64,000 nt of DNA, taken from the NCBI GenBank assembly GCA_902363455.1, contig CABJAC010000002.1, positions 238,502 through 302,501 of the forward strand, given 5' to 3'. Origin of the DNA: Caryophanales bacterium. GTDB taxonomy: Bacteria; Bacillota; Bacilli; Exiguobacteriales; Exiguobacteriaceae. The position numbers and the translations under genes are program-made. Below the pieces are notes generated by a model. That model saw only the letters and a program-made list of their open reading frames with translations. It did no database searches and was not told the DNA's origin. Positions 35,277-43,974 of this stretch are shown here, one piece after another (positions within the stretch are counted from its first letter, which is position 1; every line of letters begins with the position of its first letter).

Positions 35277-36785
35277 ATGTCAACGGTACATGAAAAAACA
35301 ATCGAGATGAAACGGTCCGTTTATCATCTGGTCATCAACGGCGAGCAAGTCGAAGGCGCGTCAGGCGAAACATTTAAGACCTATAATCCGGCAACAGGGG
35401 AAGTCATCGCGGAAGTCGCGAAAGCGTCAAAAGCAGATGCAGATCGGGCGGTGCAGGCAGCACGAGAAGCATTTGATCACGGAAAGTGGAAGATGTGGCC
35501 GGTCGGTCGCCGGGCGCAAGTCCTCAATAAAATCGCCGGCATTATGCGCTCCCGATTCAATGAACTCGTGGAACTGGAGATTCTTGATACCGGGAAATCA
35601 CTTGCTGCAGCACAAGGGCAAATCACGCAAGCGATTGAAGACTTTGAATTTTATGCCGGAGCCATCGTCGGTCACCGTGGTGCCGTCAACAACGTGCCGG
35701 GTCAGTTCCACAACTATACGGAAAAAGAACCGGTCGGTGTCTGTGCCCAAATCATTCCGTGGAACTATCCGTTGATGATGGCCGCATGGAAAGTCGCACC
35801 GGCGATTGCGGTCGGCTGTTCGGTCGTCGTGAAACCGGCGACCCTGACGCCACTGACAGCGATCATCCTCGGTGAGATTTGTCTTGAAGCCGGTGTACCG
35901 GCAGGAGTCGTCAATGTCATTCCGGGATCAGGCCGTGAAATCGGCAACCATTTGGTAGAACATCCGCATGTCGATAAAGTCGCATTCACCGGTTCGACGC
36001 CGGTCGGAAAAGATATCATGGGACGGGCATCCGAAAGCTTAAAACGGGTCACACTTGAACTCGGCGGCAAGTCACCGAACCTCGTATTTGAGGATGCGGA
36101 TATCACGGCAGCTGTAGACGGATCACTGTTTGGTATCTTCTACAACAGCGGGCAGTCCTGTGAAGCACGGTCACGCCTTTATGTTCATGAAGACATCTAC
36201 GAAACGTTTATGGAACAGTTCGTCGCGAAGACGAAACAACTCGTTCTCGGTAACCCGTTTGACAAAGGGACACACGTCGGGGCAATCATCGACCAACAAC
36301 AACTCGATGTCATCGACGGCTATGTCCAATCGGCAAAAGCGGACGGAGCAACGATTTTAGCGGGTGGTCACGTCGAGAAGGTAGCCGGTTTTGAAGCAGG
36401 TTTCTGGTACGCACCGACCATCATTGCGGATGTCACACACGAGATGAAAGCCGTTCAGGAAGAAATCTTTGGACCGGTCGTCGTCGTAATGAAGTTCAAG
36501 GATGAAAAAGAAGCCGTCCGTCTGGCAAACGATACAGAATTCGGACTCGGATCAGCAATCTGGACAAAAGACGGGGCACGGGCAACACGGATTGCCAATC
36601 AAATCAAAGCCGGTATTGTCATGATCAACTGTCCGTTCTCGGCCTTCCCGGGGACACCATTTGGAGGATACAAACAATCTGGTTTCGGACGCGAACTGTG
36701 TATCGAAACACTTGATTTATATACGGAAACGAAAAGTATCCTGTCGTATTACGGCAGTCGTCCACTTAATCCGTTCGGACTGTAA
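35277..36785 (+). CDS. Aldehyde dehydrogenase of the paa cluster (no MaoC domain)
   Basis: A 502-residue NAD(P)-dependent aldehyde dehydrogenase with catalytic C295 (GQSCEA), general base Glu in LELGGKSPN and the FTGSTPVG cofactor loop. The position fits the PaaZ step that oxidises the ring-opened semialdehyde, but the protein ends with the ALDH domain and has no MaoC-type hydratase half. It could instead be a phenylacetaldehyde dehydrogenase feeding the pathway. ATG 35277 has AAAGGAG eight bases upstream. A hairpin terminator follows it inside the operon. Confidence 0.9.
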   Translation: MSTVHEKTIEMKRSVYHLVINGEQVEGASGETFKTYNPATGEVIAEVAKASKADADRAVQAAREAFDHGKWKMWPVGRRAQVLNKIAGIMRSRFNELVELEILDTGKSLAAAQGQITQAIEDFEFYAGAIVGHRGAVNNVPGQFHNYTEKEPVGVCAQIIPWNYPLMMAAWKVAPAIAVGCSVVVKPATLTPLTAIILGEICLEAGVPAGVVNVIPGSGREIGNHLVEHPHVDKVAFTGSTPVGKDIMGRASESLKRVTLELGGKSPNLVFEDADITAAVDGSLFGIFYNSGQSCEARSRLYVHEDIYETFMEQFVAKTKQLVLGNPFDKGTHVGAIIDQQQLDVIDGYVQSAKADGATILAGGHVEKVAGFEAGFWYAPTIIADVTHEMKAVQEEIFGPVVVVMKFKDEKEAVRLANDTEFGLGSAIWTKDGARATRIANQIKAGIVMINCPFSAFPGTPFGGYKQSGFGRELCIETLDLYTETKSILSYYGSRPLNPFGL

Positions 36786-36790
36786 AACCA

Positions 36791-36821
36791 AGCGTGCGGA
36801 CGTTCGTCCGGACGCTTTTTT
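36791..36821 (+). terminator. Intrinsic terminator inside the paa operon
   Basis: A 12-base-pair stem with one mismatch (AGCGTGCGGACG with CGTCCGGACGCT), a very tight loop and six T. It lies between the aldehyde dehydrogenase gene and paaH, just ahead of the paaH ribosome binding site, and should lower expression of the downstream genes. Confidence 0.85.
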
Positions 36822-36836
36822 AAAGGGGGAAATCAG

Positions 36837-37709
36837 ATGATGGTTCAACAGATGGTTGTTGTAGGATCGGGTGTTATGGGAAGAGGAATTGCGTATGTGG
36901 CAGCAGCCAGCGGATTTGACGTGACATTGGTGGATGTCGAGCAACAGTTGCTTGCATCGGCGCAACAGGAATTAGAAACGATTGCCGATAAAGCCATCAT
37001 CCGTGGGAAAATGACGACGGAAGAAGTCGAGCAGTTGTTTCAACGTTTGAGTTATGCAACGAAATTAGAGGAAGCTGTCAAAGAAGCGGATCTTGTAATT
37101 GAAGCTGTTCCGGAACGGCTCGAGATCAAACGGACGGTGTTTGAGACACTTGACCGCCATGCACCGGACGATTGTTTCTTTGCAACCAATACGTCGACGA
37201 TGAGTCCGACGGAGATTGCTTCGTTTACCCGTCGACCGGAACGTATCATGGCGATGCACTTCTTTAATCCGGTTCACCGGATGCCGCTCGTCGAACTCGC
37301 CCGGGGTCTTGAAACGTCAGAAGAGACCGTTTCGATTTGTGAGGATGTCGCACGTCGTATGGGCAAAGAGACGGTCGTCATTCAAGAATTTCCGGGGTTC
37401 GTCACGTCACGAATCAGTGCACTCGTCGGAAACGAAGCCTTTTATATGTTACAAGAAGGACTCGGGACACCGGAGGAAATCGATAAGGCGATTAAGCTCG
37501 GGTTGAACTATCCGATGGGACCGTTTGAACTCGGGGATTTGGTCGGACTCGACACCCGATTAAACAATTTACGGTATCTCCACGAAAAATTAGGCGAAAA
37601 ATACCGTCCTGCCCCGCTGCTTGAACAATATGTCAAAGCAGGACGCCTTGGACGGAAAACCGGGCGCGGTGTTTATGATTATTCCGACAGCGGGGTGAAG
37701 ACACGATGA
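36837..37709 (+). CDS. paaH: 3-hydroxyacyl-CoA dehydrogenase
   Basis: A 290-residue NAD-dependent enzyme for the beta-oxidation steps after ring opening. The N-terminal Rossmann loop is VVVGSGVMGRGIAYV and the catalytic His lies in MAMHFFNPVHRMPLVE. The C-terminal domain has NYPMGPFELGDLVGLD. Two adjacent ATG codons at 36837 and 36840 are possible; AAAGGGGG lies upstream. It overlaps the thiolase gene by four bases. Confidence 0.92.
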   Translation: MMVQQMVVVGSGVMGRGIAYVAAASGFDVTLVDVEQQLLASAQQELETIADKAIIRGKMTTEEVEQLFQRLSYATKLEEAVKEADLVIEAVPERLEIKRTVFETLDRHAPDDCFFATNTSTMSPTEIASFTRRPERIMAMHFFNPVHRMPLVELARGLETSEETVSICEDVARRMGKETVVIQEFPGFVTSRISALVGNEAFYMLQEGLGTPEEIDKAIKLGLNYPMGPFELGDLVGLDTRLNNLRYLHEKLGEKYRPAPLLEQYVKAGRLGRKTGRGVYDYSDSGVKTR

Positions 37710-38914
37710 GACGTGTGGCCATCATTGATGCCGTCCGTACACCGATTGGCCGGTATAACGGAGCACTGAAAGACGTCCGTCCGGATGATTTAGGGGCCTG
37801 TGTCATTCAAGCACTCGTTGACCGGAATCCAAAGGTGGATCCGAGTCAAATCGAAGAAGTGATTTTCGGAAATGCCAATCAGGCAGGAGAAGACAATCGG
37901 AATGTCGCCCGGATGTCCGGTTTGCTTGCTGGTCTACCGGTCGAAGTCGCCGGGACGACCGTCAACCGGCTGTGTGGATCTGGACTCGATGCCATCATCG
38001 CAGCAGCCCGGGCGATTGCAATGAACGAAGGGGAGATATATATTGCCGGCGGGACAGAAAGCATGACCCGGGCACCACTCGTCATGGCAAAGACCGAAAC
38101 CGGTTTTGCCCGAGGGAATACAACGGTATATGACACGACGATCGGCTGGCGGTTCGTCAATGAAAAACTGGATGCCAAGTACGGAACAGACTCAATGCCG
38201 GAGACGGCGGAACACGTGGCAGTCCGTTACGGGATCTCACGCGAAGTGCAGGATGATTTTGCCTTTTTAAGTCAGCAACGGGCCAAACAGGCGATGGAAA
38301 CACATCGTTTTCAAACAGAACTTGTTCCCGTGCAGTATACGACACGCAAAGGACAGATCATCGAAGTGGATACGGATGAACATCCGCGCCCTGACACCAG
38401 CCGTGAAAAACTCGGAACGCTCAAAAGTCTGTTTCCAAATGGCACGGTCACGGCGGGAAATGCTTCCGGTGTCAACGATGGAGCAGCCGCCTTATTGTTA
38501 ATGAGTGAAGAAACGGCAGATCGTCTTGGATTGACTCCGCTCGCCTATTACCGGGCCAGTGCCGTCGCCGGTGTCGAACCGGCGGTCATGGGAATCGGAC
38601 CGGTCGATGCGACCCGCAAGGCTTTGGACCGGGCGGGATTGACAGTGGAGCAACTGGATTTGGTTGAATTGAACGAAGCCTTTGCAGCGCAAAGTATAGC
38701 CTGTATGCAAGAGCTCGGACTACCGCCGGAAAAAGTCAACGTCAACGGAGGGGCAATCGCATTTGGTCATCCACTGGGGGCAAGCGGAGCACGAATTGTA
38801 ACGACGCTAGTACACGAGATGTGCCGTACGAATCAGACATATGGTCTCGCGACGATGTGTGTCGGAGTCGGACAAGGTGTTGCCCTTGTGGTCGAACGGG
38901 AGGGACTCACATGA
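37706..38914 (+). CDS. paaJ: Acyl-CoA thiolase (3-oxoadipyl-CoA type)
   Basis: A 402-residue degradative thiolase. The nucleophile is C90 (NRLCGSG), and the other active-site motifs [23 protein letters not shown] and CVGVGQG are all present. In the paa pathway PaaJ splits both the C8 and C6 oxoacyl-CoA intermediates to acetyl-CoA and succinyl-CoA. Its start overlaps the paaH stop and its own stop overlaps the next hydratase start, both ATGA. Confidence 0.92.
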   Translation: MRRVAIIDAVRTPIGRYNGALKDVRPDDLGACVIQALVDRNPKVDPSQIEEVIFGNANQAGEDNRNVARMSGLLAGLPVEVAGTTVNRLCGSGLDAIIAAARAIAMNEGEIYIAGGTESMTRAPLVMAKTETGFARGNTTVYDTTIGWRFVNEKLDAKYGTDSMPETAEHVAVRYGISREVQDDFAFLSQQRAKQAMETHRFQTELVPVQYTTRKGQIIEVDTDEHPRPDTSREKLGTLKSLFPNGTVTAGNASGVNDGAAALLLMSEETADRLGLTPLAYYRASAVAGVEPAVMGIGPVDATRKALDRAGLTVEQLDLVELNEAFAAQSIACMQELGLPPEKVNVNGGAIAFGHPLGASGARIVTTLVHEMCRTNQTYGLATMCVGVGQGVALVVEREGLT

Positions 38915-39681
38915 TTCATTTGGAACGATTGGACCACGTCGCGGTTATTCGGATTGACCGGCCCGAACGGATGAACTGTTTTGATTATCCGACGCTCGTC
39001 GAGTTGCAACAGCTTGTCGCGACGGTCCGTCACAATCCGATGATCCGGGTTGTCCTCTTTACGGGAACGGGAAAAGCGTTCAGCGCCGGTGCTGATTTAA
39101 AAGAACGGACCACATTGGATGAAACACAAGTCCGGCGAAACGTCGCGGCCATTCGTGATGTCTTCACAGATATCGCCAATCTGCCGCAACCGACGATTGC
39201 TGCCGTCAACGGTCATGCTCTCGGTGGCGGCTTCGAATGGATGCTCGCCTGTGATTTCCGAATCATCGTAAAAGGAGCATTGATCGGACTGACGGAAACC
39301 AGTTTTGGCATCATTCCGGGCGCCGGCGGGACGCAACGACTGCCGCGGTTGATTGGAGAGACTCGGGCGAAGGAACTGATTTTCACGGCTAAGAAGATTG
39401 ATGCGGAGACCGCTGAACGATACGGGATCGTCTCGCGTGTCGTCTCGACGGTGGAAGAACTGATGGAGGTCTGTCTGGCTTTCGCCGACGAGATGCTCCG
39501 CAACGGACCGATTGCGATCCGGCAGGCCAAACAGGCGATCGATCAAGGTCTCAATCATTCACTCTCGGAAGGATTGGAAATTGAAACTGCTGCCTACGAA
39601 ACGGTCATCCCGACGGAAGACCGGATGGAAGCATTACGTGCGTTTGCCGAAAAACGGACACCGCAGTTTCAAGGGAAATGA
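38911..39681 (+). CDS. Enoyl-CoA hydratase/isomerase, paa cluster, copy 2
   Basis: A 256-residue crotonase-fold enzyme with oxyanion-hole segments SAGADLKER and GHALGGGFEWMLACD and the TETSFGIIPGAGGTQRL region that carries one of the two catalytic Glu positions. ATG 38911 overlaps the paaJ stop; the frame continues upstream but only over paaJ. It shares about half its core with copy 1 at 34486. One of the pair is expected to be PaaF and the other PaaG. One of them, or an outside gene, must also make up for the missing ring-cleaving hydratase. Confidence 0.9.
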   Translation: MIHLERLDHVAVIRIDRPERMNCFDYPTLVELQQLVATVRHNPMIRVVLFTGTGKAFSAGADLKERTTLDETQVRRNVAAIRDVFTDIANLPQPTIAAVNGHALGGGFEWMLACDFRIIVKGALIGLTETSFGIIPGAGGTQRLPRLIGETRAKELIFTAKKIDAETAERYGIVSRVVSTVEELMEVCLAFADEMLRNGPIAIRQAKQAIDQGLNHSLSEGLEIETAAYETVIPTEDRMEALRAFAEKRTPQFQGK

Positions 39682-39757
39682 GGATGGTCGTCACCTGAAA
39701 TAACACGTATACTAACGGTACACGAAAAAACGTTATATTAAAGAGAGAGTGAATGAC

Positions 39758-40642
39758 ATGAGTGCGAATACACAATCAATGATTTTTACGGTATACGGAG
39801 ATTATATCCGGCATTATGGCAATCAAATCTGGGTCGGTAGCCTGATCCGTCTGCTCAAAGAATTTGGCCATAATGAACAGGCGGTCCGGGTCGCCGTTTC
39901 CCGGATGGTCAAACAAGGGTGGTTGACGTCACAAAAACAAGGCACGAAAAGTTTTTATTCGTTGACCCCACGCGGCGTTGAGCGGATGGAAGAAGCGGCG
40001 AGACGAATTTATAAATCGACGCCTCACGTCTGGGACGGGAAATGGCGGACTCTGATGTATACGATTCCGGAAGACAAACGGCAAATCCGTGATGAACTGC
40101 GGAAAGAGTTGTCTTGGAGTGGCTTCGGAAATTTATCAAACGGTGTCTGGATTTCACCGAACCCCCTTGAAAAAGAAGCGGAACGGTTGATTGAAGCCTA
40201 TGATATTAAGGAGTACGTCGACTTTTTCGTCGGCGAATACCATGGACCACAACCGGATCAATCGCTGGTCGAACGGGCTTTCCCGCTGGATGAGTTGCAA
40301 GAACGGTACGAACAGTTCATTGCGGAATACAGCCGACGTTATATCGTTCATCAAAGCCGGATCCAGCTGGACGAAATGGATGAGGAACAGTGTTTTGTTG
40401 AACGGACGACACTCGTCCATCAATACCGGAAGTTTTTATTTACGGATCCTGGTCTGCCGCAAGAGTTGTTGCCGGATGAGTGGAGCGGTCATCACGCCGC
40501 GTTGTTGTTTGAACAGTATTACCGGTTGCTCGCCGAACCGGCAAGTCGGTTCTTTGAAGGGATTTTTCAGGAAACACACGATGTCACCCAAAAAAGTGCC
40601 GATTATGACGCTTCAGAACATCCATTGTTTGCGGAGCGTTAA
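39758..40642 (+). CDS. paaX: PaaX-family repressor of phenylacetate genes
   Basis: A 294-residue GntR-like regulator of the PaaX family. The N-terminal winged helix (about 10-75) contains NEQAVRVAVSRMVKQGWL. The central domain has the typical WDGKWRTLMYTIPEDKRQIRD segment and GFGNLSNGVWISPN. PaaX is released from DNA by phenylacetyl-CoA. ATG 39758 is placed by AGAGAG upstream; GTG 39749 is an alternative. The gene has a 76-base gap with possible own promoter and carries a TATACTA motif matching the paaK promoter repeat. Confidence 0.92.
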   Translation: MSANTQSMIFTVYGDYIRHYGNQIWVGSLIRLLKEFGHNEQAVRVAVSRMVKQGWLTSQKQGTKSFYSLTPRGVERMEEAARRIYKSTPHVWDGKWRTLMYTIPEDKRQIRDELRKELSWSGFGNLSNGVWISPNPLEKEAERLIEAYDIKEYVDFFVGEYHGPQPDQSLVERAFPLDELQERYEQFIAEYSRRYIVHQSRIQLDEMDEEQCFVERTTLVHQYRKFLFTDPGLPQELLPDEWSGHHAALLFEQYYRLLAEPASRFFEGIFQETHDVTQKSADYDASEHPLFAER

Positions 40643-40647
40643 TTGAA

Positions 40648-40685
40648 AAACGCTCATCCCGTTAAAATGAGATGAGCGTTTTTGT
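40648..40685. terminator. Bidirectional terminator after paaX
   Basis: A perfect 13-base-pair stem AAAAACGCTCATC (40648-40660) with GATGAGCGTTTTT (40673-40685), with T-runs on both strands. It lies between paaX and the convergent paaY-like gene. Confidence 0.92.
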
Positions 40686-40693
40686 GCCGAGCA

Positions 40694-41212
40694 TTAATTC
40701 TCGGAGAGTTGTTGTCGGAAGGCGTATCCTTTATCGACATACGAATCAATCGATTCTTGAATCATCTCTAGATCTGCTGGTGTGAGTTCCCGTACAACTT
40801 TTCCCGGCGAACCGATAATGAGCGAGCGGGGCGGGAATTTCTTGCCAGACGGAATCAATGTGTTGGCGCCGATAATGCATTCTTCCCCAATTTCGGCATG
40901 ATCCAGAACGGTCGCACCCATACCAACGATCGAGCGTCGACCGATTTTACAACCGTGAAGAATGGCGTTGTGCCCGACAGTCACCTCATCTTCGACGATG
41001 ACAGGTGCCCCCTCATAGAGATGGATGGTCGCATTGTCCTGAATGCTGCACCGTTGGCCGATCGTAATCGGTCCTTCATCGCCACGAAGGACCGCATTAA
41101 ACCAGATCGTCGATTCTTCGCCGACTGTTACGTCACCAATTAAAAATGCGCCGGGTGCGACAAAAACATTTGTTGCCAAGCTGGGAGAAACATCACGATA
41201 CGGAATATTCAT
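40694..41212 (-). CDS. Left-handed beta-helix protein, gamma-carbonic anhydrase/PaaY type
   Basis: A 172-residue hexapeptide-repeat protein with repeated (I/V/L)-G-x4 turns over residues 15-130 and metal-type histidines in ATIHLYEG and VGHNAILHGCKIG, like YrdA and PaaY. PaaY is a thioesterase that removes dead-end ring-CoA products in some paa clusters; other relatives have unknown roles. Its position beside paaX supports a PaaY role but does not prove it. It lies on the opposite strand with its own promoter. Confidence 0.8.
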   Translation of the reverse strand: MNIPYRDVSPSLATNVFVAPGAFLIGDVTVGEESTIWFNAVLRGDEGPITIGQRCSIQDNATIHLYEGAPVIVEDEVTVGHNAILHGCKIGRRSIVGMGATVLDHAEIGEECIIGANTLIPSGKKFPPRSLIIGSPGKVVRELTPADLEMIQESIDSYVDKGYAFRQQLSEN

Positions 41213-41290
41213 TAAGACGCCTCATTTCTAAAAATGAATTTAAATTCAGTTCAGTATACCATTAGTCGAAACAAAAACGGGGGGAAGACC

Positions 41291-42226
41291 ATGTCGCGTA
41301 TATGTACTAAATTACAAATCGATGTGCCGATCATTCAAGGTGGCATGGGAAACATCAGTCATGCTGAGTTGACGGCAGCGGTTTCGAATGCCGGCGGACT
41401 TGGAACGATTGGATGCGGGACGATGACACCTGTTGAAGTCAAACAATTGATTAAAGAGACACGCCGGTTGACGTCGCGTCCGTTTGCTTTAAATATCGCG
41501 ATCCGGGTCTCGCCGTATACGGAAGACTTAATCACATTGGCGATTGAGGAAAAAATGCCGGTCGTGTCCTTGTCGGCCGGTAATCCGGCTCCGTTTTTGT
41601 CCAAGTTACGGCAGGCGGGAATCCAAACAATTGGTGTAGTTGCTTCCGTCAAACAGGCCGTTAAAGCCGAACAGGCAGGAATGGATATACTAGTGGCAGA
41701 AGGAGTCGAGGCCGCAGGAATCAATTCGCCACTTGAGTTGACGACAATGACGTTGATTCCGCAAATCACGGATCATGTTACGATTCCTGTTCTCGCCGCC
41801 GGTGGAATCGGTGACGGTCGTGGTCTCGCAGCTGCCTGGATGCTCGGGGCAGAAGGGGTACAACTGGGAACCCGGTTGATTGCGACGCAAGAATCCCGTG
41901 TGCATGAGCATTATAAAAGACATCTTGTGCAGGCGGATGATCTCGAGACACGGATTATTGGTCGTGAAGTCGGACAAGTCCGGCGTGTCTTGAACGGAGC
42001 GTATGTGGAAGGGTTACGTCCTGCGTCGCTCGCTGAGTTCCAAGAAAAAACGAACGAATCATTTCATATCAAAGGGGCACTTGAGGGCGACGAGACAGCA
42101 GGATACGTCAATGCCGGTCTCGTCGCCGGTTTGATTGATGATGTTCCAACCGTTGCGGAACTGTTTAACCGGATGATGGATGACGCCTTCGGACGGATTG
42201 AACGGATGTATCGGACACTTCAATAG
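41291..42226 (+). CDS. Nitronate monooxygenase / FabK-like flavoprotein
   Basis: A 311-residue TIM-barrel FMN enzyme of the nitronate monooxygenase/2-nitropropane dioxygenase family. It has the N-terminal IIQGGMGNISH motif, VSLSAGNPAPF, the FMN strand VLAAGGIGDGRG and GAEGVQLGTRL. It resembles YrpB-type and FabK enoyl-ACP reductases, which cannot be separated here. ATG 41291 has GGGGGGAAG upstream. It is monocistronic and divergent from the paaY-like gene. Confidence 0.85.
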   Translation: MSRICTKLQIDVPIIQGGMGNISHAELTAAVSNAGGLGTIGCGTMTPVEVKQLIKETRRLTSRPFALNIAIRVSPYTEDLITLAIEEKMPVVSLSAGNPAPFLSKLRQAGIQTIGVVASVKQAVKAEQAGMDILVAEGVEAAGINSPLELTTMTLIPQITDHVTIPVLAAGGIGDGRGLAAAWMLGAEGVQLGTRLIATQESRVHEHYKRHLVQADDLETRIIGREVGQVRRVLNGAYVEGLRPASLAEFQEKTNESFHIKGALEGDETAGYVNAGLVAGLIDDVPTVAELFNRMMDDAFGRIERMYRTLQ

Positions 42227-42237
42227 CGTCAGTGCAG

Positions 42238-42270
42238 AAGAAGCAGACCTCATGGGTGAGCTTCTTTTTT
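42238..42270 (+). terminator. Intrinsic terminator
   Basis: The stem AAGAAGC / GCTTCTT (42238-42244, 42260-42266) has a partly paired loop and is followed by a run of T. Confidence 0.75.
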
Positions 42271-42278
42271 TTAATTTT

Positions 42279-42292
42279 AGGACATTTGTCCT
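42279..42292 (+). promoter_or_regulatory. Palindrome, candidate operator of the YdcZ pair
   Basis: A perfect inverted repeat AGGACA-TT-TGTCCT. It overlaps a candidate -35 (TTGTCC, 42286-42291) whose weak -10 (TAATGC) is 16 bases on. No regulator gene is adjacent. Confidence 0.45.
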
Positions 42293-42348
42293 TTTCAAAG
42301 TCGGGCGTAATGCGATCTACTCATAATTGGAGAAAAAGGAGGATGAAG

Positions 42349-42777
42349 ATGCAAGGAATCGTATTTGCCTTATTCAGTGGATTATTTATTGCCTTGCAAG
42401 GCATCTTTAATGCCCGGCTCGGTGATGCAGTAGGACCGTGGTTATCCGTGACCATCGTCCATTTTGTTGGTTTAATTGGTTGTTTATTGATTTATGGGTT
42501 CGTCCGTGACCGGAAAATCGGCGGTTTTCGCACGTTACCGCTGATTTATGCGAGTGGCGGATTACTCGGTGTCTTAGTCGTCGTTACGGAACTCACGTCG
42601 ATTCAATTGCTTGGAATGACATGGGCGATGTCGTTGTTACTCGTCGCACAGATTCTATGTGCTTTTGTCATTGATTTGAACGGCTGGTTCGGTGTCATCA
42701 AAAAAAGCAGCAACCGGGGGCAATGGGTCGGTGTCGGATTGATGTTGACCGGCGTCTTGATCTTTTCGCTTGCCTGA
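42349..42777 (+). CDS. YdcZ-type (DUF606) small transporter subunit 1
   Basis: A 142-residue protein with four to five hydrophobic helices matching the DMT superfamily YdcZ family. It opens FALFSGLFIALQGIFNARLG, where the Asn-Ala-Arg-Leu motif is characteristic. ATG 42349 is six bases after AAAAAGGAGG; ATG 42343 is too close to it. It is followed 23 bases later by a related gene, so the two probably form a heterodimeric half-transporter pair. The substrate is unknown. Confidence 0.85.
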   Translation: MQGIVFALFSGLFIALQGIFNARLGDAVGPWLSVTIVHFVGLIGCLLIYGFVRDRKIGGFRTLPLIYASGGLLGVLVVVTELTSIQLLGMTWAMSLLLVAQILCAFVIDLNGWFGVIKKSSNRGQWVGVGLMLTGVLIFSLA

Positions 42778-42800
42778 AGTGAATCAAAGGAGGAAACCAA

Positions 42801-43280
42801 ATGGGATTAGGAATGTTTTGTGCCGTTGTTGCCGGGATGATGATCAGTTTACAAACCGTATTGAATGCGCGGATGAGTCATGCTTTCGGTGCATGGGCGA
42901 CGACGACGTTAGTCTTTCTTGTCGGATTGCTCGGCTCGTTGCTTGCCTTACTCTTCTTTCGCGGAGGAACGCTCTCGGCAATCCGTGAAGTCGAACCGTT
43001 GTATTTGTTTGGTGGTTTCGTAGGGGTCGGAGTCGTATTTTGTGTCATGCGGGGCATTCAACTGCTGGGACCGTCGATTGCGATTTCGGTCGTCTTGATT
43101 TCGCAACTGAGTTTTGCGTTATGCGTCGATGTCTTCGGTTGGTTTGGTCTGCCGCAGGTCGATTTATCGCTTGGACAGATAGCCGGTCTCGCCGTGATGC
43201 TGACCGGGATTTTTGTTTTAAAACGGTATCAAGTCGTCGATGAGGCGGAACAAGCAGAGGACGTCAAAGCGATTTCCTGA
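42801..43280 (+). CDS. YdcZ-type (DUF606) small transporter subunit 2
   Basis: A 159-residue relative of the gene before it, with the same AGMMISLQTVLNARMS opening and four to five hydrophobic helices. Its charged C-terminus (about 20 residues) is probably cytoplasmic. RBS AAAGGAGG is well placed before ATG 42801. Paired short DMT proteins usually insert in opposite orientations, which would fit here. A terminator follows and is shared with msrA. Confidence 0.85.
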   Translation: MGLGMFCAVVAGMMISLQTVLNARMSHAFGAWATTTLVFLVGLLGSLLALLFFRGGTLSAIREVEPLYLFGGFVGVGVVFCVMRGIQLLGPSIAISVVLISQLSFALCVDVFGWFGLPQVDLSLGQIAGLAVMLTGIFVLKRYQVVDEAEQAEDVKAIS

Positions 43281-43340
43281 GTGGACGACAAAAGGTTCGT
43301 CACGTTGGACCGCGAGATCTCGGCTGGAAAAATCAAAGAA

Positions 43341-43377
43341 GGGATTGCCCATCCGTCTGAGATGGCAATCCCTTTTT
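43341..43377. terminator. Bidirectional terminator
   Basis: A stem GGGATTGCC(C)ATC / GATGGCAATCCC with one bulged C and a seven-base loop. T-runs lie on the plus side and A-rich sequence on the other. It ends the YdcZ pair and msrA. Confidence 0.85.
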
Positions 43378-43386
43378 GCATTTTGT

Positions 43387-43917
43387 TTAGACTGTTACTT
43401 CTTCTTTCCAGGCGACGTCGATAAAGGCATCGCGACCGGACGCTTTCCGGTCTTTTTTGTAGTGGGCCGGATTTTTTTTGTGGAAGTCCTGATGATACTC
43501 TTCCGCCGGATAAAAGGCATGCGCCGGTTCAATCCGTGTGACGATCGGTTGCTTAAAGCGGTTTGTTGCCGCTAACGCGTCACGCGACGCAATCGCTGCG
43601 AGACGTTGTTCTTCCGTATGATAAAAAATTGCCGGTGCATACTGTGTGCCGCGGTCCTGGAATTGTCCGCCGGCATCGGTCGGATCCGTCTGCGGCCAGT
43701 ACAGTTCGAGTAACCGTTCGTACGAAAACAGTGCCGGATCAAATGTAATCTCGACGACTTCGGAATGCCCGGTCGTTCCTGTTTTGACCTGCTCATACGT
43801 CGGGTTGTCGACATGTCCTCCTGTATAACCGGACACGATACTGTGAATACCCGGTAGTTCCTCAAATGGTGTCACCATGCACCAGAAACATCCTCCTGCA
43901 AATGTTGCTTTTTCCAT
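43387..43917 (-). CDS. msrA: Peptide-methionine (S)-S-oxide reductase
   Basis: Repairs oxidised methionine. The 176-residue MsrA has the catalytic motif GCFWC (C10 nucleophile, C13), then [27 protein letters not shown] and the [11 protein letters not shown] segment that bounds the active site. The start has AAGGGAAAGGGAGAG upstream. It is preceded by a SAM-I riboswitch and terminator, so its mRNA is likely cut short when SAM is plentiful. MsrB is not adjacent and there is no MsrB domain. Confidence 0.95.
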   Translation of the reverse strand: MEKATFAGGCFWCMVTPFEELPGIHSIVSGYTGGHVDNPTYEQVKTGTTGHSEVVEITFDPALFSYERLLELYWPQTDPTDAGGQFQDRGTQYAPAIFYHTEEQRLAAIASRDALAATNRFKQPIVTRIEPAHAFYPAEEYHQDFHKKNPAHYKKDRKASGRDAFIDVAWKEEVTV

Positions 43918-43974
43918 GTCATCTCTCCCTTTCCCTTGGTTCCTTGAACCGTAATGCTCTCATTTCTGACAGCG

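Noticed and set aside
35277..36785. Naming the aldehyde dehydrogenase paaZ
   Set aside because: PaaZ is a fusion with a MaoC hydratase domain of about 680 residues; this protein has only the ALDH part and could be a phenylacetaldehyde dehydrogenase.
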